The notes: generated by a model from the sequence alone, not told the origin. A DNA stretch of 64,000 bases from Alphaproteobacteria bacterium UBA1301 (GCA_002307725.1 DBUB01000008.1:156329-220328), one strand, 5' to 3'. Shown: positions 35,412-44,754, counted from the first letter of the stretch. A program made the numbers and translations.

Positions 35412-35750
35412 ATGAAACTTATCATGGCGATCATCAAGCCCTTCAAATTGGACGAGGTGCGCGAGTCGCTCTCGGCCCTTGGCGTTCAGGGCATGACCGT
35501 CACCGAAGTGAAGGGGTACGGGCGACAGAAGGGGCACACGGAAATCTATCGCGGCGCGGAATACGCCGTGAGCTTCCTGCCCAAGCTGAAAATCGAAGTT
35601 GCCGTGAAGGCCGAAATGGCCGCCGCGGTGCTCGACGCCATTACCAGCAAAGCCAAGACCGGACAGATTGGCGACGGCAAGATTTTTGTCACGCCGCTCG
35701 AGCAAGTGGTGCGCATCCGCACCGGCGAAACCGACGGCGACGCCTTGTAA
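35412..35750 (+). CDS. glnK: Nitrogen regulatory protein PII (GlnK)
   Basis: Trimeric nitrogen/energy sensor; by family, GlnK binds and blocks AmtB when ammonium is plentiful. From ATG 35412 it is 112 aa, the standard length. The T-loop YGRQKGHTEIYRGAEY ends with Tyr51, the site of uridylylation, and the ATP-binding KTGQIGDGKIFV and VVRIRTGE follow. The frame extends upstream to 35274 but that part is not PII-like. It lies 99 bp before amtB, the usual pair. A sigma-54 promoter was looked for and not convincingly found. Confidence 0.95.
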   Translation: MKLIMAIIKPFKLDEVRESLSALGVQGMTVTEVKGYGRQKGHTEIYRGAEYAVSFLPKLKIEVAVKAEMAAAVLDAITSKAKTGQIGDGKIFVTPLEQVVRIRTGETDGDAL

Positions 35751-35849
35751 GGCTCACGTCTCAATTCTTGGCTGATGCGTTTTTGAACGGAAATCCAATT
35801 TCCACTATTCTTCAAAACGCTCACGGGATCGATAAAGGGGAATACGAGT

Positions 35850-37181
35850 ATGAAAGGATCGAACATGAAGAAGCTGGCGCATGGTGCGCTTGCGGGAATG
35901 GCAGCCCTTGTTGCCATGTCGGGCGCCGCGTTCGCCGCGGGACCGAAGATCGACACCGGCGACACCGCCTGGATGCTTACCTCCAGCGTGCTGGTTCTGT
36001 TGATGACCATTCCGGGCCTGGCCCTGTTCTATGGCGGCATGGTGCGCCGCAAGAACGTCTTGGCCACGATGGCACAAAGCTTCGGCGCCACCTGCCTGAT
36101 CACGGTTCTTTGGTACGTCATCGGCTATTCGATCGCCTTCACGAGCAACCCCGACCCCAACCTCAATCCGTTGATCGGTGGTTTCGGCTATCTGTTCCTG
36201 AAGCCGATGGGCGTCAACGCGCAAAGCGCGCTGGCCGGCACGATTCCTGAGTCGGTCTACATGTTCTTCCAGATGACGTTCGCCATCATCACCCCGGCGC
36301 TGATCGCCGGTGCCCTGGCAGACCGCATGAAGTATTCGGCCTTCTTGTGGTTCATGGGTCTGTGGCTGATCTTCGTCTATTGCCCAGTTGCCCATTGGGT
36401 TTGGGGCGGCGGCTGGCTCGGTACCGCAGGCGCCCTCGACTATGCCGGTGGTTCGGTCGTGCATCTGAACGCTGGTACGGCGGCCTTGGTCTCCTGCCTC
36501 GTGCTCGGCAAGCGCAAAGGTCTCGGCACCGAAAACATGGCACCGCATAATTTGGTGCTGTCGGTGATCGGCGCCTCGCTGTTGTGGGTCGGCTGGTTCG
36601 GCTTCAACGCCGGTTCCGCCGTGACCTCCAACGTCAACGCCGGCATGGCTGCCGCCGCAACACAAATCGCGACCGCCACGGCGGCCTTGACCTGGTCGTT
36701 CGTCGAATGGCTGATCGCCAAGAAGCCGTCCGTCCTCGGCCTGATTTCGGGCGCGGTCGCCGGCTTGGTCGCCATCACCCCGGCGTCGGGCTTCGTCGAT
36801 CCGACCGGTGCGTTCTTCATCGGCCTCGCCGTTGGCGTGGTCTGCTACACCTCGTCGGTGTGGGTGAAGAAATGGATCGGTTACGACGATGCGCTCGATG
36901 CCTGGGGCGTCCACGGCGTCGGCGGTGCGCTCGGTGCCATCCTGACCGGCGTATTCGCTTCGAGTGCGATCAACTCGCTCGGCAAGGGCTGGCTCTATGA
37001 CGGCAACGTCCACCAGCTCGTTTTGCAGGCCGAGGATATCGGTGCGGTGTTCCTCTACTCGGGCATCGTCACCTTCATCATCCTCAAGCTGATCGACCTT
37101 GTGATCGGACTGCGCGTCTCGCCGGAAGTGGAAGTCGAGGGTCTCGACATCAACCTCCACGGCGAAACGGTCCACGGCTGA
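35850..37181 (+). CDS. amtB: Ammonium transporter AmtB
   Basis: Trimeric inner-membrane ammonium channel. The 443-aa protein has a signal-peptide-like N-terminus (LAGMAALVAMSGAAFAA) and eleven predicted membrane helices beginning WMLTSSVLVLLMTIPGLALF. The pore twin histidines are present: H205 in GGSVVHLNAG and H355 in DAWGVHGVGGALG. FYGGMVRRKNVL is the usual first-loop motif. AAAGGGGAATACGAG precedes ATG 35850; ATG 35865 is an alternative. Pairs with glnK. Confidence 0.96.
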   Translation: MKGSNMKKLAHGALAGMAALVAMSGAAFAAGPKIDTGDTAWMLTSSVLVLLMTIPGLALFYGGMVRRKNVLATMAQSFGATCLITVLWYVIGYSIAFTSNPDPNLNPLIGGFGYLFLKPMGVNAQSALAGTIPESVYMFFQMTFAIITPALIAGALADRMKYSAFLWFMGLWLIFVYCPVAHWVWGGGWLGTAGALDYAGGSVVHLNAGTAALVSCLVLGKRKGLGTENMAPHNLVLSVIGASLLWVGWFGFNAGSAVTSNVNAGMAAAATQIATATAALTWSFVEWLIAKKPSVLGLISGAVAGLVAITPASGFVDPTGAFFIGLAVGVVCYTSSVWVKKWIGYDDALDAWGVHGVGGALGAILTGVFASSAINSLGKGWLYDGNVHQLVLQAEDIGAVFLYSGIVTFIILKLIDLVIGLRVSPEVEVEGLDINLHGETVHG

Positions 37182-37212
37182 TCCTTCGGGTACTATCTCC
37201 TCCAGAGAAACT

Positions 37213-37241
37213 GGGCGCTCCACACGGAGCGCCCTTTTTTT
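37213..37241 (+). terminator. Intrinsic terminator of glnK-amtB
   Basis: GGGCGCTCC-ACAC-GGAGCGCCC followed by seven T: perfect nine-bp stem, 31 bp after the amtB stop. Confidence 0.92.
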
Positions 37242-37245
37242 ATGG

Positions 37246-37292
37246 TCGCGCGGCCGGACGGAAAACCGCTGCGCACTTTTCCTGGCCGGCGC
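37246..37292. repeat. Dispersed palindromic repeat, copy e
   Basis: GCGCGGCCGGACGGAAAACC, then GCTGCGCACTTTTCCTGGCC: family core with complementary outer GGCCGG/CCGGCC-type arms. It sits between the amtB terminator and the 3' end of the TraB/GumN gene. A truncated relative (GGTCGCGCGGCCGGACGG) appears at 54623-54640, at the hpt 3' end. Confidence 0.6.
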
Positions 37293-37294
37293 TC

Positions 37295-38269
37295 CTATTC
37301 CGCCGGGCCTTCGATGGTCAGGCCTTCGGCATGCAGCTTTTCGACCACGCCGGTGTTGCGCAGCAAGTGGCCGACATCGGTCATCAGAACGGTCTTACCG
37401 GGTTTCGACAAGGCCTCGTGGATGGCCTTCAAGTAATCGGCCACGGCGCGGTCATAGAGCTTGGCGAAGCTTGCGGTGGCGTTGGCGCATTGCCAGAAGG
37501 CGTGCGGGGTATAGTGCGCCTTGATCCCCTTGACGTCGCCAACGGCCCACGCCTTGGCTAGCGGACCGACATGGATCATGCGCTGCTCGACATTGGTGAC
37601 CGCTTCTTCCAGACACGCCTGCTGCGCTGGCGCGGGCAGACGCAGCAATTCCTTCACCAGCCCGAGGGCGTCGTAGTCGGCGATCCGCTGCACCGGCACA
37701 TGGTTGCTGGAAGCATACTTTTCGATGGTGTCGTTGAAGCCGCCCTTGATGAGCTTGGCGTGGGTGGCGAAACTGCTCTCAAGCGACATGGCAGCGAGGA
37801 TCGGCGGATCGTCGGCGAGTTTGTCCTTGGGGGCCTTGATCTGGTCCAGCACTGCCACAAAACGCGCTTTCAACCCGGGCGGAAGAGTGTCGAACAAGTT
37901 TTTGCCGTCGGGCATCGACAGCAGGCTGCGGTTCCACAGCAGGAACCACGCGGTCGAAACAAAGCCGCTCGACGCTTTTGGTGGCAACAGGACGACGCGC
38001 GAACCCTTGAGCACATTTACGATGTGGGCGTCTTCAAACGTCGTTCCCGCGGGCAGGTCGTCGACGGTGGCGAGGATATAGATCTCCGAATCGCCGCGCC
38101 GGATGTGCCAGAAGGCGGGACCTTCCGCCTTGGCCGACACCACGATGGACTCATCCGGCGCCCAATCTGAAACCGGTGGGGCTGAAGCGGGTGCGGTGGT
38201 CACCGGCGGATCGGCGGCCAGGGCGCCCATTCCCAGACCGAGAAAAGCGACAATCATCCAGCGTTTCAT
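37295..38269 (-). CDS. TraB/GumN family protein
   Basis: Exported protein of 324 aa from ATG 38269 (GGAGGGG upstream), with signal peptide MIVAFLGLGMGALA. The family pattern is present: an N-terminal segment FWHIRRGDSEIYILATVDDL and a C-terminal segment SKPGKTVLMTDVGHLLRNTG-VVEKLHAEG. TraB/GumN proteins are proposed metal-dependent hydrolases of the Tiki/EreA superfamily, in which GxH motifs act. Here the first motif is degenerate (A-T-V rather than G-T-x-H), while the second (DVGHLL) is intact, so activity is doubtful. Confidence 0.78.
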   Translation of the reverse strand: MKRWMIVAFLGLGMGALAADPPVTTAPASAPPVSDWAPDESIVVSAKAEGPAFWHIRRGDSEIYILATVDDLPAGTTFEDAHIVNVLKGSRVVLLPPKASSGFVSTAWFLLWNRSLLSMPDGKNLFDTLPPGLKARFVAVLDQIKAPKDKLADDPPILAAMSLESSFATHAKLIKGGFNDTIEKYASSNHVPVQRIADYDALGLVKELLRLPAPAQQACLEEAVTNVEQRMIHVGPLAKAWAVGDVKGIKAHYTPHAFWQCANATASFAKLYDRAVADYLKAIHEALSKPGKTVLMTDVGHLLRNTGVVEKLHAEGLTIEGPAE

Positions 38270-38401
38270 GGGCCCCTCCACCATTGCCATAGTGGTAGCC
38301 GATGATCGCGGGTAGGTCACCTTTTTGCGTGGCAAACCTGCCCCGGTGCATTTGCACCCGACTATGGTTAGGATTCGCGTGTTTCCTCATCGAGATTGCC
38401 T

Positions 38402-39595
38402 GTGATCTTCCCTGGACGCCTCTCTGAACTGCCGCAAGGCTCCTTTGCCAAACTCGCCCTTCTGTTCGAAGGCGTGCCGCCCGGCGACACCCCGATCAGC
38501 CTCGCGGTCGGCGATCCGCGCGGTGAGGTGCCCGACTTTGTGCGCGAAGCGATCGCCTCCCATGCCCATGAATTCGGCCAATATCCGCCGATCGACGGCA
38601 CGCCGGAATGGCGGCAAGCGGCCGCCGGCTGGCTGAGGCGGCGCTTCGGGGCAGAGCTCAATCCCGAAACCCAAGTGCTGCCGCTGAATGGCACCCGCGA
38701 GGGCCTGTTCCTGGCGCCGAAGATTGTCACGCCCGAGACCAAAGGTGGCGGCCGGCCGGTGATTCTGTTGCCGAACCCGTTCTATCAGTGCTACGCGGCG
38801 GCGATTTGTGCGGCCGGGGCCGAACCGGTCTATGTGCCGGCGCGAGCGGAAAATGGATTTTTGCCCGATTTCGCTTCGCTGCCGCTGTCGGTCCTGACGC
38901 GCACGGTGGCGGCGTATTTCTGCTCGCCGTCCAATCCCGAAGGCGCCGCTGCCGGTGAAGCCTATTGGCAAACACTGTTCGCGCTAGCGGACGCCTATGA
39001 CTTCACAGTGTTCGCCGACGAGTGCTACGCCGATATTTATCAGGGCCGCCCGCCGCTGGGCGCGCTCCAAGTGCGTCGGCCGCCGTTCGAGCGGCTTCTT
39101 ACTTTCCATTCGCTGTCGAAGCGCTCCGGCTTGCCGGGGCTGCGGTCCGGCATTGTGGCGGGTGATCCCATCCTGATGGCCCGCTTCCGCGCTTTGCGCA
39201 ATTACGCTGGTCCGCAAGTGCCGCTGCCGATCCAAGCTGCCTCCGTCGCCGCCTGGAACGACGAGGACCACGTCCGGAAAAATCGCGCGGCTTACGCCGA
39301 GCGGTTCGAGCTGGCCGAGCGCATTCTCGGCGATTTGCCCGGCTTCGACCTGCCCAAAGGCGGATTTTTCCTCTGGCTTGAGGTCGGCGACGGCGAGGCC
39401 ACGGCGCTCAAACTGTGGGTCAAAGCCGGGGTCCGGGTGCTGCCCGGCGCCTATATGGGCCGCGAAATAGTCGCCGGAAAACCCCGCACAAACCCCGGGT
39501 TTCCGTATATCCGGGTGGCGCTCGTCAACGATTTGTCAACCATTTCTGCGGCACTGGTTAAGATCGGCTCTGTCTTGACCGAAGAGGGACCATGA
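38402..39595 (+). CDS. Class I/II pyridoxal-phosphate aminotransferase (DapC-like)
   Basis: About 398 aa, fold type I. LAVGDPRGEVPDF and YPPIDGTPEWRQAAAGWLRR lie near the N-terminus. NGTREGLFLAP and SPSNPEGAAAG follow; FADECYADIYQG contains the PLP-nitrogen Asp. LLTFHSLSKRSGLPGLRSG contains the Schiff-base lysine. This pattern is seen in succinyldiaminopimelate aminotransferases, which would fit lysine/DAP synthesis with asd and lysA, but the substrate is inferred. Start at GTG 38402 or TTG 38396; neither has a strong ribosome-binding site. The stop overlaps the ftsK start by 4 bp. Confidence 0.85.
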   Translation: MIFPGRLSELPQGSFAKLALLFEGVPPGDTPISLAVGDPRGEVPDFVREAIASHAHEFGQYPPIDGTPEWRQAAAGWLRRRFGAELNPETQVLPLNGTREGLFLAPKIVTPETKGGGRPVILLPNPFYQCYAAAICAAGAEPVYVPARAENGFLPDFASLPLSVLTRTVAAYFCSPSNPEGAAAGEAYWQTLFALADAYDFTVFADECYADIYQGRPPLGALQVRRPPFERLLTFHSLSKRSGLPGLRSGIVAGDPILMARFRALRNYAGPQVPLPIQAASVAAWNDEDHVRKNRAAYAERFELAERILGDLPGFDLPKGGFFLWLEVGDGEATALKLWVKAGVRVLPGAYMGREIVAGKPRTNPGFPYIRVALVNDLSTISAALVKIGSVLTEEGP

Positions 39596-41991
39596 GCGGC
39601 GCCAGAACCTCGGGAGTCTACCAGCCGCGCCGCAAAGGCGCGTGGTTGTCCGAGACGTTTGCCGAAGCCCGCCGCAGGACGGCGGCACTGCTCAAGCTGG
39701 CGGCGTTCCGCGGCGCCGGACTGACGGTGCTGGTGGCAGCCGCTGCGGTGCTGGTCGCACTGATCAGCTACAACCCTGACGACCCCAGTTCCGATACCGC
39801 GACCGGACATGAGGCCACCAATTTGCTTGGGCCCTTCGGCGCTACCGCCGCCAATCTGCTGCTGCAGTATTTTGGCTTCGCCGCACTCGCCTTCCTACTG
39901 CCGCCGATCGTCTGGGGCACCCGCGCCGTGATGGGCTGGCCGCTGCGCTACGCCATGCTGCGCCTGTGCGCCTGGCCGGCAGCCACCATGCTGGCCGCGG
40001 CCGGCCTCGGCATTCTGCCCAAACCCGGCAGCTTCGGCGCCGGTGGTGTGATCGGGATCGCCGCCGTCCAGATGGCCGAGCGGTTCGGTGCGGCGTGGTC
40101 TCAGCCCTGGATCGGTTTTGCGCTGCCGCTGGTACTGCTGATCGCCGGCATCGCACTCGCGATTCTTGCCGCCGACATCCGGCCTCGCGCCATCGCCCGC
40201 GGCGGTTTCCATGTGCTGGCTTTCATCTATTGGCTCGGCGCGCTGCTCAAGGTGCCCGAAGGCAAAGCCCCCAAGCGCCGGATCGAATCGAAATCGCCGC
40301 GCATCGCGGCAAATGACGTTGACGATGAAGAGGACGTAGAAGACCTCGACGAGGACGAGATTGTTCCCGAACCGGAAGCGGCGGGCGCCAATGTCAGCCG
40401 CGTCAAACGCGACGAACAGAAGAAATCCGCTGCGACCGCGAAGCGCGCCAAACAGGCGGCGCTGTTCACATCCGGCGAATACGAACTGCCGTCGTTGAAC
40501 CTTTTGTCCGAGCCACCGCCGCGGCGCGACGAAGCCTCCTTCTCCGATGAATCGCTCGAAGAAAACGCCCGCATGCTGGAATCGGTTTTGTCCGATTTCG
40601 GCGTCAAAGGCCGCATCATGGCGGTGCGTCCGGGTCCGGTGGTGACGCTGTATGAATTCGAGCCCGCTGCGGGCGTCAAATCCTCCCGTGTGATCGCACT
40701 GGCCGATGACGTGGCGCGCTCGATGTCGGCGGTGGCGGCGCGCATCGCGGTGATCCCGGGACGCAATGTGATGGGTATCGAACTGCCCAACCAGACCCGC
40801 GAGATGGTCTATCTGCGCGAGCTTCTGGGTTCGACCGAATTCGAAAAGGCGCGCGCGCCGCTGATCCTGGCGCTGGGCAAAACCATCGGCGGCGAGCCGG
40901 TGATGGCCGATCTCGCCAAAATGCCTCACTTGCTCATCGCCGGCACCACCGGATCGGGTAAGTCGGTGGCAATCAACACCATGATCCTGTCGCTGCTCTA
41001 CCGGCTTCCGCCAGACCAGTGCAAACTAATCATGATCGACCCCAAGATGCTGGAACTGTCGGCGTACGACGGCATCCCGCATCTCCTGACCGCGGTCGTC
41101 ACCGATCCGCGCAAGGCTGTTGTCGCGCTCAAATGGGCGGTGCGCGAGATGGAAGAACGCTATCGCAAAATGTCCAAGCTCGGCGTGCGCGGGGTGGAAG
41201 CCTTCAACGAGCGCGTCAAGAAAGCCAAGGTCAAGAACGAAGTCTTGAAGCGCACGGTGCAGACCGGCTTCGACAAGGAAACCGGCAAACCGATCTATGA
41301 AGACGAAGTGCTGGACCTCGAACCGATGCCGTATATCGTCGTGGTGGTCGACGAGGTCGCCGACCTGATGATGACATCGGGCAAGGAAGTCGAAGGCGCG
41401 GTGCAGCGCCTCGCCCAGATGGCACGCGCCGCCGGCATCCATCTGATCGCCGCCACCCAGCGCCCGTCGGTCGACGTCATCACCGGCACCATCAAAGCAA
41501 ACTTCCCGACCCGTATTTCGTTCCAGGTGACGAGCAAGATCGACAGCCGCACCATCCTCGGCGAACAGGGTGCCGAACAACTGCTCGGCCAGGGCGACAT
41601 GCTCTACATGATGGCGGGCGGGCGCATCCGCCGCGTCCACGGCCCGTTCGTGTCCGACGACGAAGTCGAAGAGGTGGTGAAGTTCCTCAAGACGCAAGGC
41701 TCGCCGGAATATCTCGACGCGGTCACCGAAGAACCCGACGGCGACGGCGACGATCCCTATTCGGTGTTCGGCCAAGGCAATGGCGAATCCGGCGACGATC
41801 TCTACGACAAGGCGCTGGCGATCGTGGCGCGCGAACGTAAAGCCACCACCAGCTATATCCAGCGCCGCCTGCAGATTGGCTACAACCGTGCCGCCCGCCT
41901 GATCGAGCGGATGGAAGAAGAACAGGTCATCTCCAAGCCCAACCATAAAGGCGTGCGCGAAGTCCTGCTGCCCGAGCACGAAGAGCGGTAG
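39592..41991 (+). CDS. ftsK: DNA translocase FtsK
   Basis: Septal DNA pump that couples chromosome segregation to division. The 799-aa protein has about four N-terminal membrane segments (first one GLTVLVAAAAVLVALISYNP), an acidic linker with a run of Asp/Glu (VDDEEDVEDLDEDEIVPEPE) and the RecA-like motor. Walker A is IAGTTGSGKSVAINTMIL near residue 450; Walker B is YIVVVVDEVADLMMTSG. The C-terminal winged-helix gamma domain (ATTSYIQRRLQIGYNRAARL) recognises KOPS. The ATGA overlap with the aminotransferase gene implies coupling. A diverged copy of its 3' end lies at 43314-43398. Confidence 0.97.
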   Translation: MSGARTSGVYQPRRKGAWLSETFAEARRRTAALLKLAAFRGAGLTVLVAAAAVLVALISYNPDDPSSDTATGHEATNLLGPFGATAANLLLQYFGFAALAFLLPPIVWGTRAVMGWPLRYAMLRLCAWPAATMLAAAGLGILPKPGSFGAGGVIGIAAVQMAERFGAAWSQPWIGFALPLVLLIAGIALAILAADIRPRAIARGGFHVLAFIYWLGALLKVPEGKAPKRRIESKSPRIAANDVDDEEDVEDLDEDEIVPEPEAAGANVSRVKRDEQKKSAATAKRAKQAALFTSGEYELPSLNLLSEPPPRRDEASFSDESLEENARMLESVLSDFGVKGRIMAVRPGPVVTLYEFEPAAGVKSSRVIALADDVARSMSAVAARIAVIPGRNVMGIELPNQTREMVYLRELLGSTEFEKARAPLILALGKTIGGEPVMADLAKMPHLLIAGTTGSGKSVAINTMILSLLYRLPPDQCKLIMIDPKMLELSAYDGIPHLLTAVVTDPRKAVVALKWAVREMEERYRKMSKLGVRGVEAFNERVKKAKVKNEVLKRTVQTGFDKETGKPIYEDEVLDLEPMPYIVVVVDEVADLMMTSGKEVEGAVQRLAQMARAAGIHLIAATQRPSVDVITGTIKANFPTRISFQVTSKIDSRTILGEQGAEQLLGQGDMLYMMAGGRIRRVHGPFVSDDEVEEVVKFLKTQGSPEYLDAVTEEPDGDGDDPYSVFGQGNGESGDDLYDKALAIVARERKATTSYIQRRLQIGYNRAARLIERMEEEQVISKPNHKGVREVLLPEHEER

Positions 41992-42031
41992 GCACTTGAT
42001 TGCGTACCGCATCCGGCCGGGAGGCTCGACC

Positions 42032-43318
42032 ATGGTTCGATCGGTGATGCAGAAGATTTGCGCTATTTTCTTGTCGTTCTTGGTGTTCGCAGCTGCGGCC
42101 GCGGCGAACCCGCCATCACCGCTCCTGCAAGACGGCCAGCCGGTGACGTGGTGGTTTGCCTTCAAGCTCAACGCCGCCACCTTCCCAGGATGCGGCGGCG
42201 ACGCCAGCCGGGACTGCCTGTTCGGCGGAACCGTGCAGACCTACAAGCAATGGGGCCAGCAGTTTGTTTACGCCAGTAGCGACAATCACACGCTGCAGCA
42301 AGGCAGTGGTTGCGCCGGTGATAGCGTGCAAGATCCCGTCGGCGCGACCTTCAACCAAATCTACAACCGCGCGCTCTATTTTGTGGTCTGGAACGACCAG
42401 TTTTACGGTGACCCTAAAATTGCCGGATGCGGCAACAGTTGCGCTTCGCCATGGGGACACAGCAAAGGGGTTCTGGCCTGGGACGGCGACGGCAACGGAC
42501 TCGTCATGCAGGTCTCGACGCCGTCTTGGCCGGGCGCCGGCAATGCCGCCAATCCACGGACCCGCGACGGCAATACGCTCGGCTGCGTGATCGACAACAA
42601 CGTGATGGTGAGCCAGCACGTCTTTGCCTTGCAACTCGACAAGGACGACGTCGTGACGGTGCTCAAAGCCCTCGGCAATGCCAGCATCGTGACCGACATC
42701 GCCAACCCGCAAATCGTCAACAACGGCGGCCCCGACGACATCGTCGCGCTGGTCAAGCAACTCGGCGTCAAATCGGACAGCAAGACCTATCTCAAGACCA
42801 CATTGTCGAGTGGTGTCGTTGTCATCTCAAAACCTTCGGCACTGCATGTGCCGCCCTGGCAGATGGTGTCGTCACTGCTGGACGGCGCCCCTTTGCGCGC
42901 GGCAACGTGGTGGGCCGTACCGAAAATCTATTCGACCACCGACTCTTCGAACCTCGTGTGTTGGGATGAAAACCTCACCACCAAACCCGGCGCGGTCGAA
43001 ATCGCGACGAGCGGACAGTGGAACGGAACCATCTTCGGCCTGACCGGCGGTCTGGGGACGAACTATAACCACGCCAAACTCGGCGTCTCGATCGGCGATG
43101 GACCGGACTATGTCATCTTCGGTGATCTCAACCAGCAGGGTAACGCCGTCGACCCATCGCGCACCTGCGCCAGCAGCCAGAACGGACGCGGCGGGCTTTT
43201 CTTTGTCGTCGCCGATCCGGCCCTGTGGCAGAGCGTGACCGACCTCATTAAAGGCGACAGTGCCCCGACCGGACCTTCCGCAAGCGCACAAGACGCGAAA
43301 GAACCGGGCGCGCCCTGA
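42032..43318 (+). CDS. Secreted DNase II-like nuclease
   Basis: Predicted metal-independent phosphodiesterase of the DNase II/phospholipase D-like fold, exported. From ATG 42032 (CGGGAGGCTCG upstream) it has 428 aa and a signal peptide (ICAIFLSFLVFAAAAAAN). Both catalytic HxK motifs of DNase II are visible. H143-S-K145 lies in SPWGHSKGVLAWDGDG, and H347-A-K349 in NYNHAKLGVSIGDGPDYVIF-GDLNQQG. QNGRGGLFFV near the end matches the conserved C-terminal GRGGG region. WWFAFKLN replaces the W-x-x-Y-K-x-P start. DNase II is mainly animal; bacterial members are sparse. The TGA stop falls at the edge of a copied ftsK tail. Confidence 0.8.
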   Translation: MVRSVMQKICAIFLSFLVFAAAAAANPPSPLLQDGQPVTWWFAFKLNAATFPGCGGDASRDCLFGGTVQTYKQWGQQFVYASSDNHTLQQGSGCAGDSVQDPVGATFNQIYNRALYFVVWNDQFYGDPKIAGCGNSCASPWGHSKGVLAWDGDGNGLVMQVSTPSWPGAGNAANPRTRDGNTLGCVIDNNVMVSQHVFALQLDKDDVVTVLKALGNASIVTDIANPQIVNNGGPDDIVALVKQLGVKSDSKTYLKTTLSSGVVVISKPSALHVPPWQMVSSLLDGAPLRAATWWAVPKIYSTTDSSNLVCWDENLTTKPGAVEIATSGQWNGTIFGLTGGLGTNYNHAKLGVSIGDGPDYVIFGDLNQQGNAVDPSRTCASSQNGRGGLFFVVADPALWQSVTDLIKGDSAPTGPSASAQDAKEPGAP

Positions 43319-43398
43319 TCGAGCGGACGAAAGAAGAGCAGGTCATCTCCCAACCAAATCATAAGGGCATGCGAAAAGTCGTGCGCCCCGATCACGAC
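43314..43398 (+). pseudogene. Diverged copy of the ftsK 3' end
   Basis: Ungapped, this 85-bp stretch matches 41898-41982 in ftsK at about 69 of 85 positions. In frame it reads LIERTKEEQVISQPNHKGMR, where FtsK has LIERMEEEQVISKPNHKGVR. The DNase II-like gene therefore lies between the real ftsK end and this remnant. Confidence 0.75.
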
Positions 43399-43511
43399 TG
43401 CGCGATGCGTTCGCAATGCCGCGGAAAGCCCCGTCCGCCACTAATTACAAACGATTGCATTAAAATTGACGCAGCGACATACTGTAAATTCTCCAAGGGA
43501 GAATAACCCAG

Positions 43512-44660
43512 ATGAAACGTGTCATCGCCGCCCTATCTGCCGCAACCTTCGTCGTTTTTGCCGCCGCCGCAGCGCAAACCCCGCCGCCCGGCGTGAAGCT
43601 GCCGTTCCCTGTCGGCCCAACCAGCCCTTACGACCAGCTGGTGTCACCAGAGGTCTCGCCCAACGGGCGCATCACGTTCCGCTTCTATGCGCCCAAGGCG
43701 CAAAGCGTCGCCCTCATCCCGTGGTTCGGTGACGACCGCCCGCCAATGGCGCTGGCCAAAGGTTCCGACGGCGTCTGGTCGCTGACCACCGAGTCGATCG
43801 CACCGGGCGCCTACCGCTATCGCTTCACCGTCGATGGCGCCACCGTTCCCGATCCGCGCAATACCGCCACGGGCGCGATGAATCGCGAAATGACCAGTCT
43901 TGTCGCCGTCCCGGGCGGCGCCGACGATCTTTCGACCTATCATGCCGACGTCCCGCACGGCGCTGTGGTGACCCAGGTCTACGATTCGGCGGTCGCGGGC
44001 CCGCACCGCCGGCTGCATGTCTATCTGCCGCCAGGATATCGGGCCGGCAAGGGCTTTCCCGTGCTCTATCTTTTGCACGGCGGCGGCGACAGCGATCTTG
44101 GCTGGCTAACCGAAGGCCATGCCGCTGAGATCCTCGACAACCTCATCGCCCAAGGCAAAGCCAAGCCGATGGTGGTGGTATTCCCGGACGGAATCGTGAA
44201 GGACTCTTGGGCGATGGGCACGCCCGAGCAGGACAAGTTCGGGCTCGAGCTTCGCACCGTCATCGTGCCGTTGATCGAATCCAGCTTCAACGTTTCGAAG
44301 CGACCGGAAGACCGTGCCCTGGCGGGCCTTTCGATGGGCGGCATCCAGACGCTCAACATCGGTCTGTTGCACACCGACGCGTTCCGCTATCTGGGCATTT
44401 TCTCGTCGGGCTGGTTTCCCGACAACCTCAAGTCCTTCGAGGCCAAATACGGCGACAACCTGAAGGCCAACACCGATCGCCTCAAGCTCTTGTGGATGGC
44501 ACACGGCAAGACCGACATCGCCCGCGACAACTCGCTAGCGGTGATGAAGATGCTGGAGCGCCATGACGTGAAATTTTATCACGAAGAAACGCCCGGCGGC
44601 CACACCATGGTGAACTGGCGCCGCTATCTCAGTGAAATGGCCCCGCTGCTGTTCCGCTGA
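43512..44660 (+). CDS. Secreted esterase, esterase D/enterochelin-esterase-like, with N-terminal early-set domain
   Basis: A 382-aa exported hydrolase. The signal peptide (ALSAATFVVFAAAAA) is followed by an Ig-like/CBM48-type domain at about residues 45-125 (GRITFRFYAPKAQSVALIPW). An alpha/beta-hydrolase domain follows, with FPVLYLLHGGGDSDLGW and the nucleophile motif LAGLSMGGIQTL. The catalytic Asp is probably in GKTDIARDN and the His is in TPGGHTMVNWRRYL. This two-domain plan is common in carbohydrate-acetyl or feruloyl esterases. AAGGGAGAATAACCC precedes ATG 43512. It may act with the tannase-family esterase on plant material, which is inference. Confidence 0.87.
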   Translation: MKRVIAALSAATFVVFAAAAAQTPPPGVKLPFPVGPTSPYDQLVSPEVSPNGRITFRFYAPKAQSVALIPWFGDDRPPMALAKGSDGVWSLTTESIAPGAYRYRFTVDGATVPDPRNTATGAMNREMTSLVAVPGGADDLSTYHADVPHGAVVTQVYDSAVAGPHRRLHVYLPPGYRAGKGFPVLYLLHGGGDSDLGWLTEGHAAEILDNLIAQGKAKPMVVVFPDGIVKDSWAMGTPEQDKFGLELRTVIVPLIESSFNVSKRPEDRALAGLSMGGIQTLNIGLLHTDAFRYLGIFSSGWFPDNLKSFEAKYGDNLKANTDRLKLLWMAHGKTDIARDNSLAVMKMLERHDVKFYHEETPGGHTMVNWRRYLSEMAPLLFR

Positions 44661-44754
44661 AAACAATACGCATTTTGCCGTCGCGACAGGCTGTTCGAAG
44701 GTTTGTTGCGGCGGCTTTACACAGTCGCCGTTCCATCACCACGCAACGGAACCA

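Noticed and set aside
35805..37223. 472-codon minus-strand ORF opposite amtB
   Set aside because: AmtB is unambiguous with its twin histidines and helices; the antisense frame is a compositional shadow.
41026..42180. 384-codon minus-strand ORF opposite the ftsK motor domain
   Set aside because: Covers the FtsK Walker B region in reverse; no protein family features.
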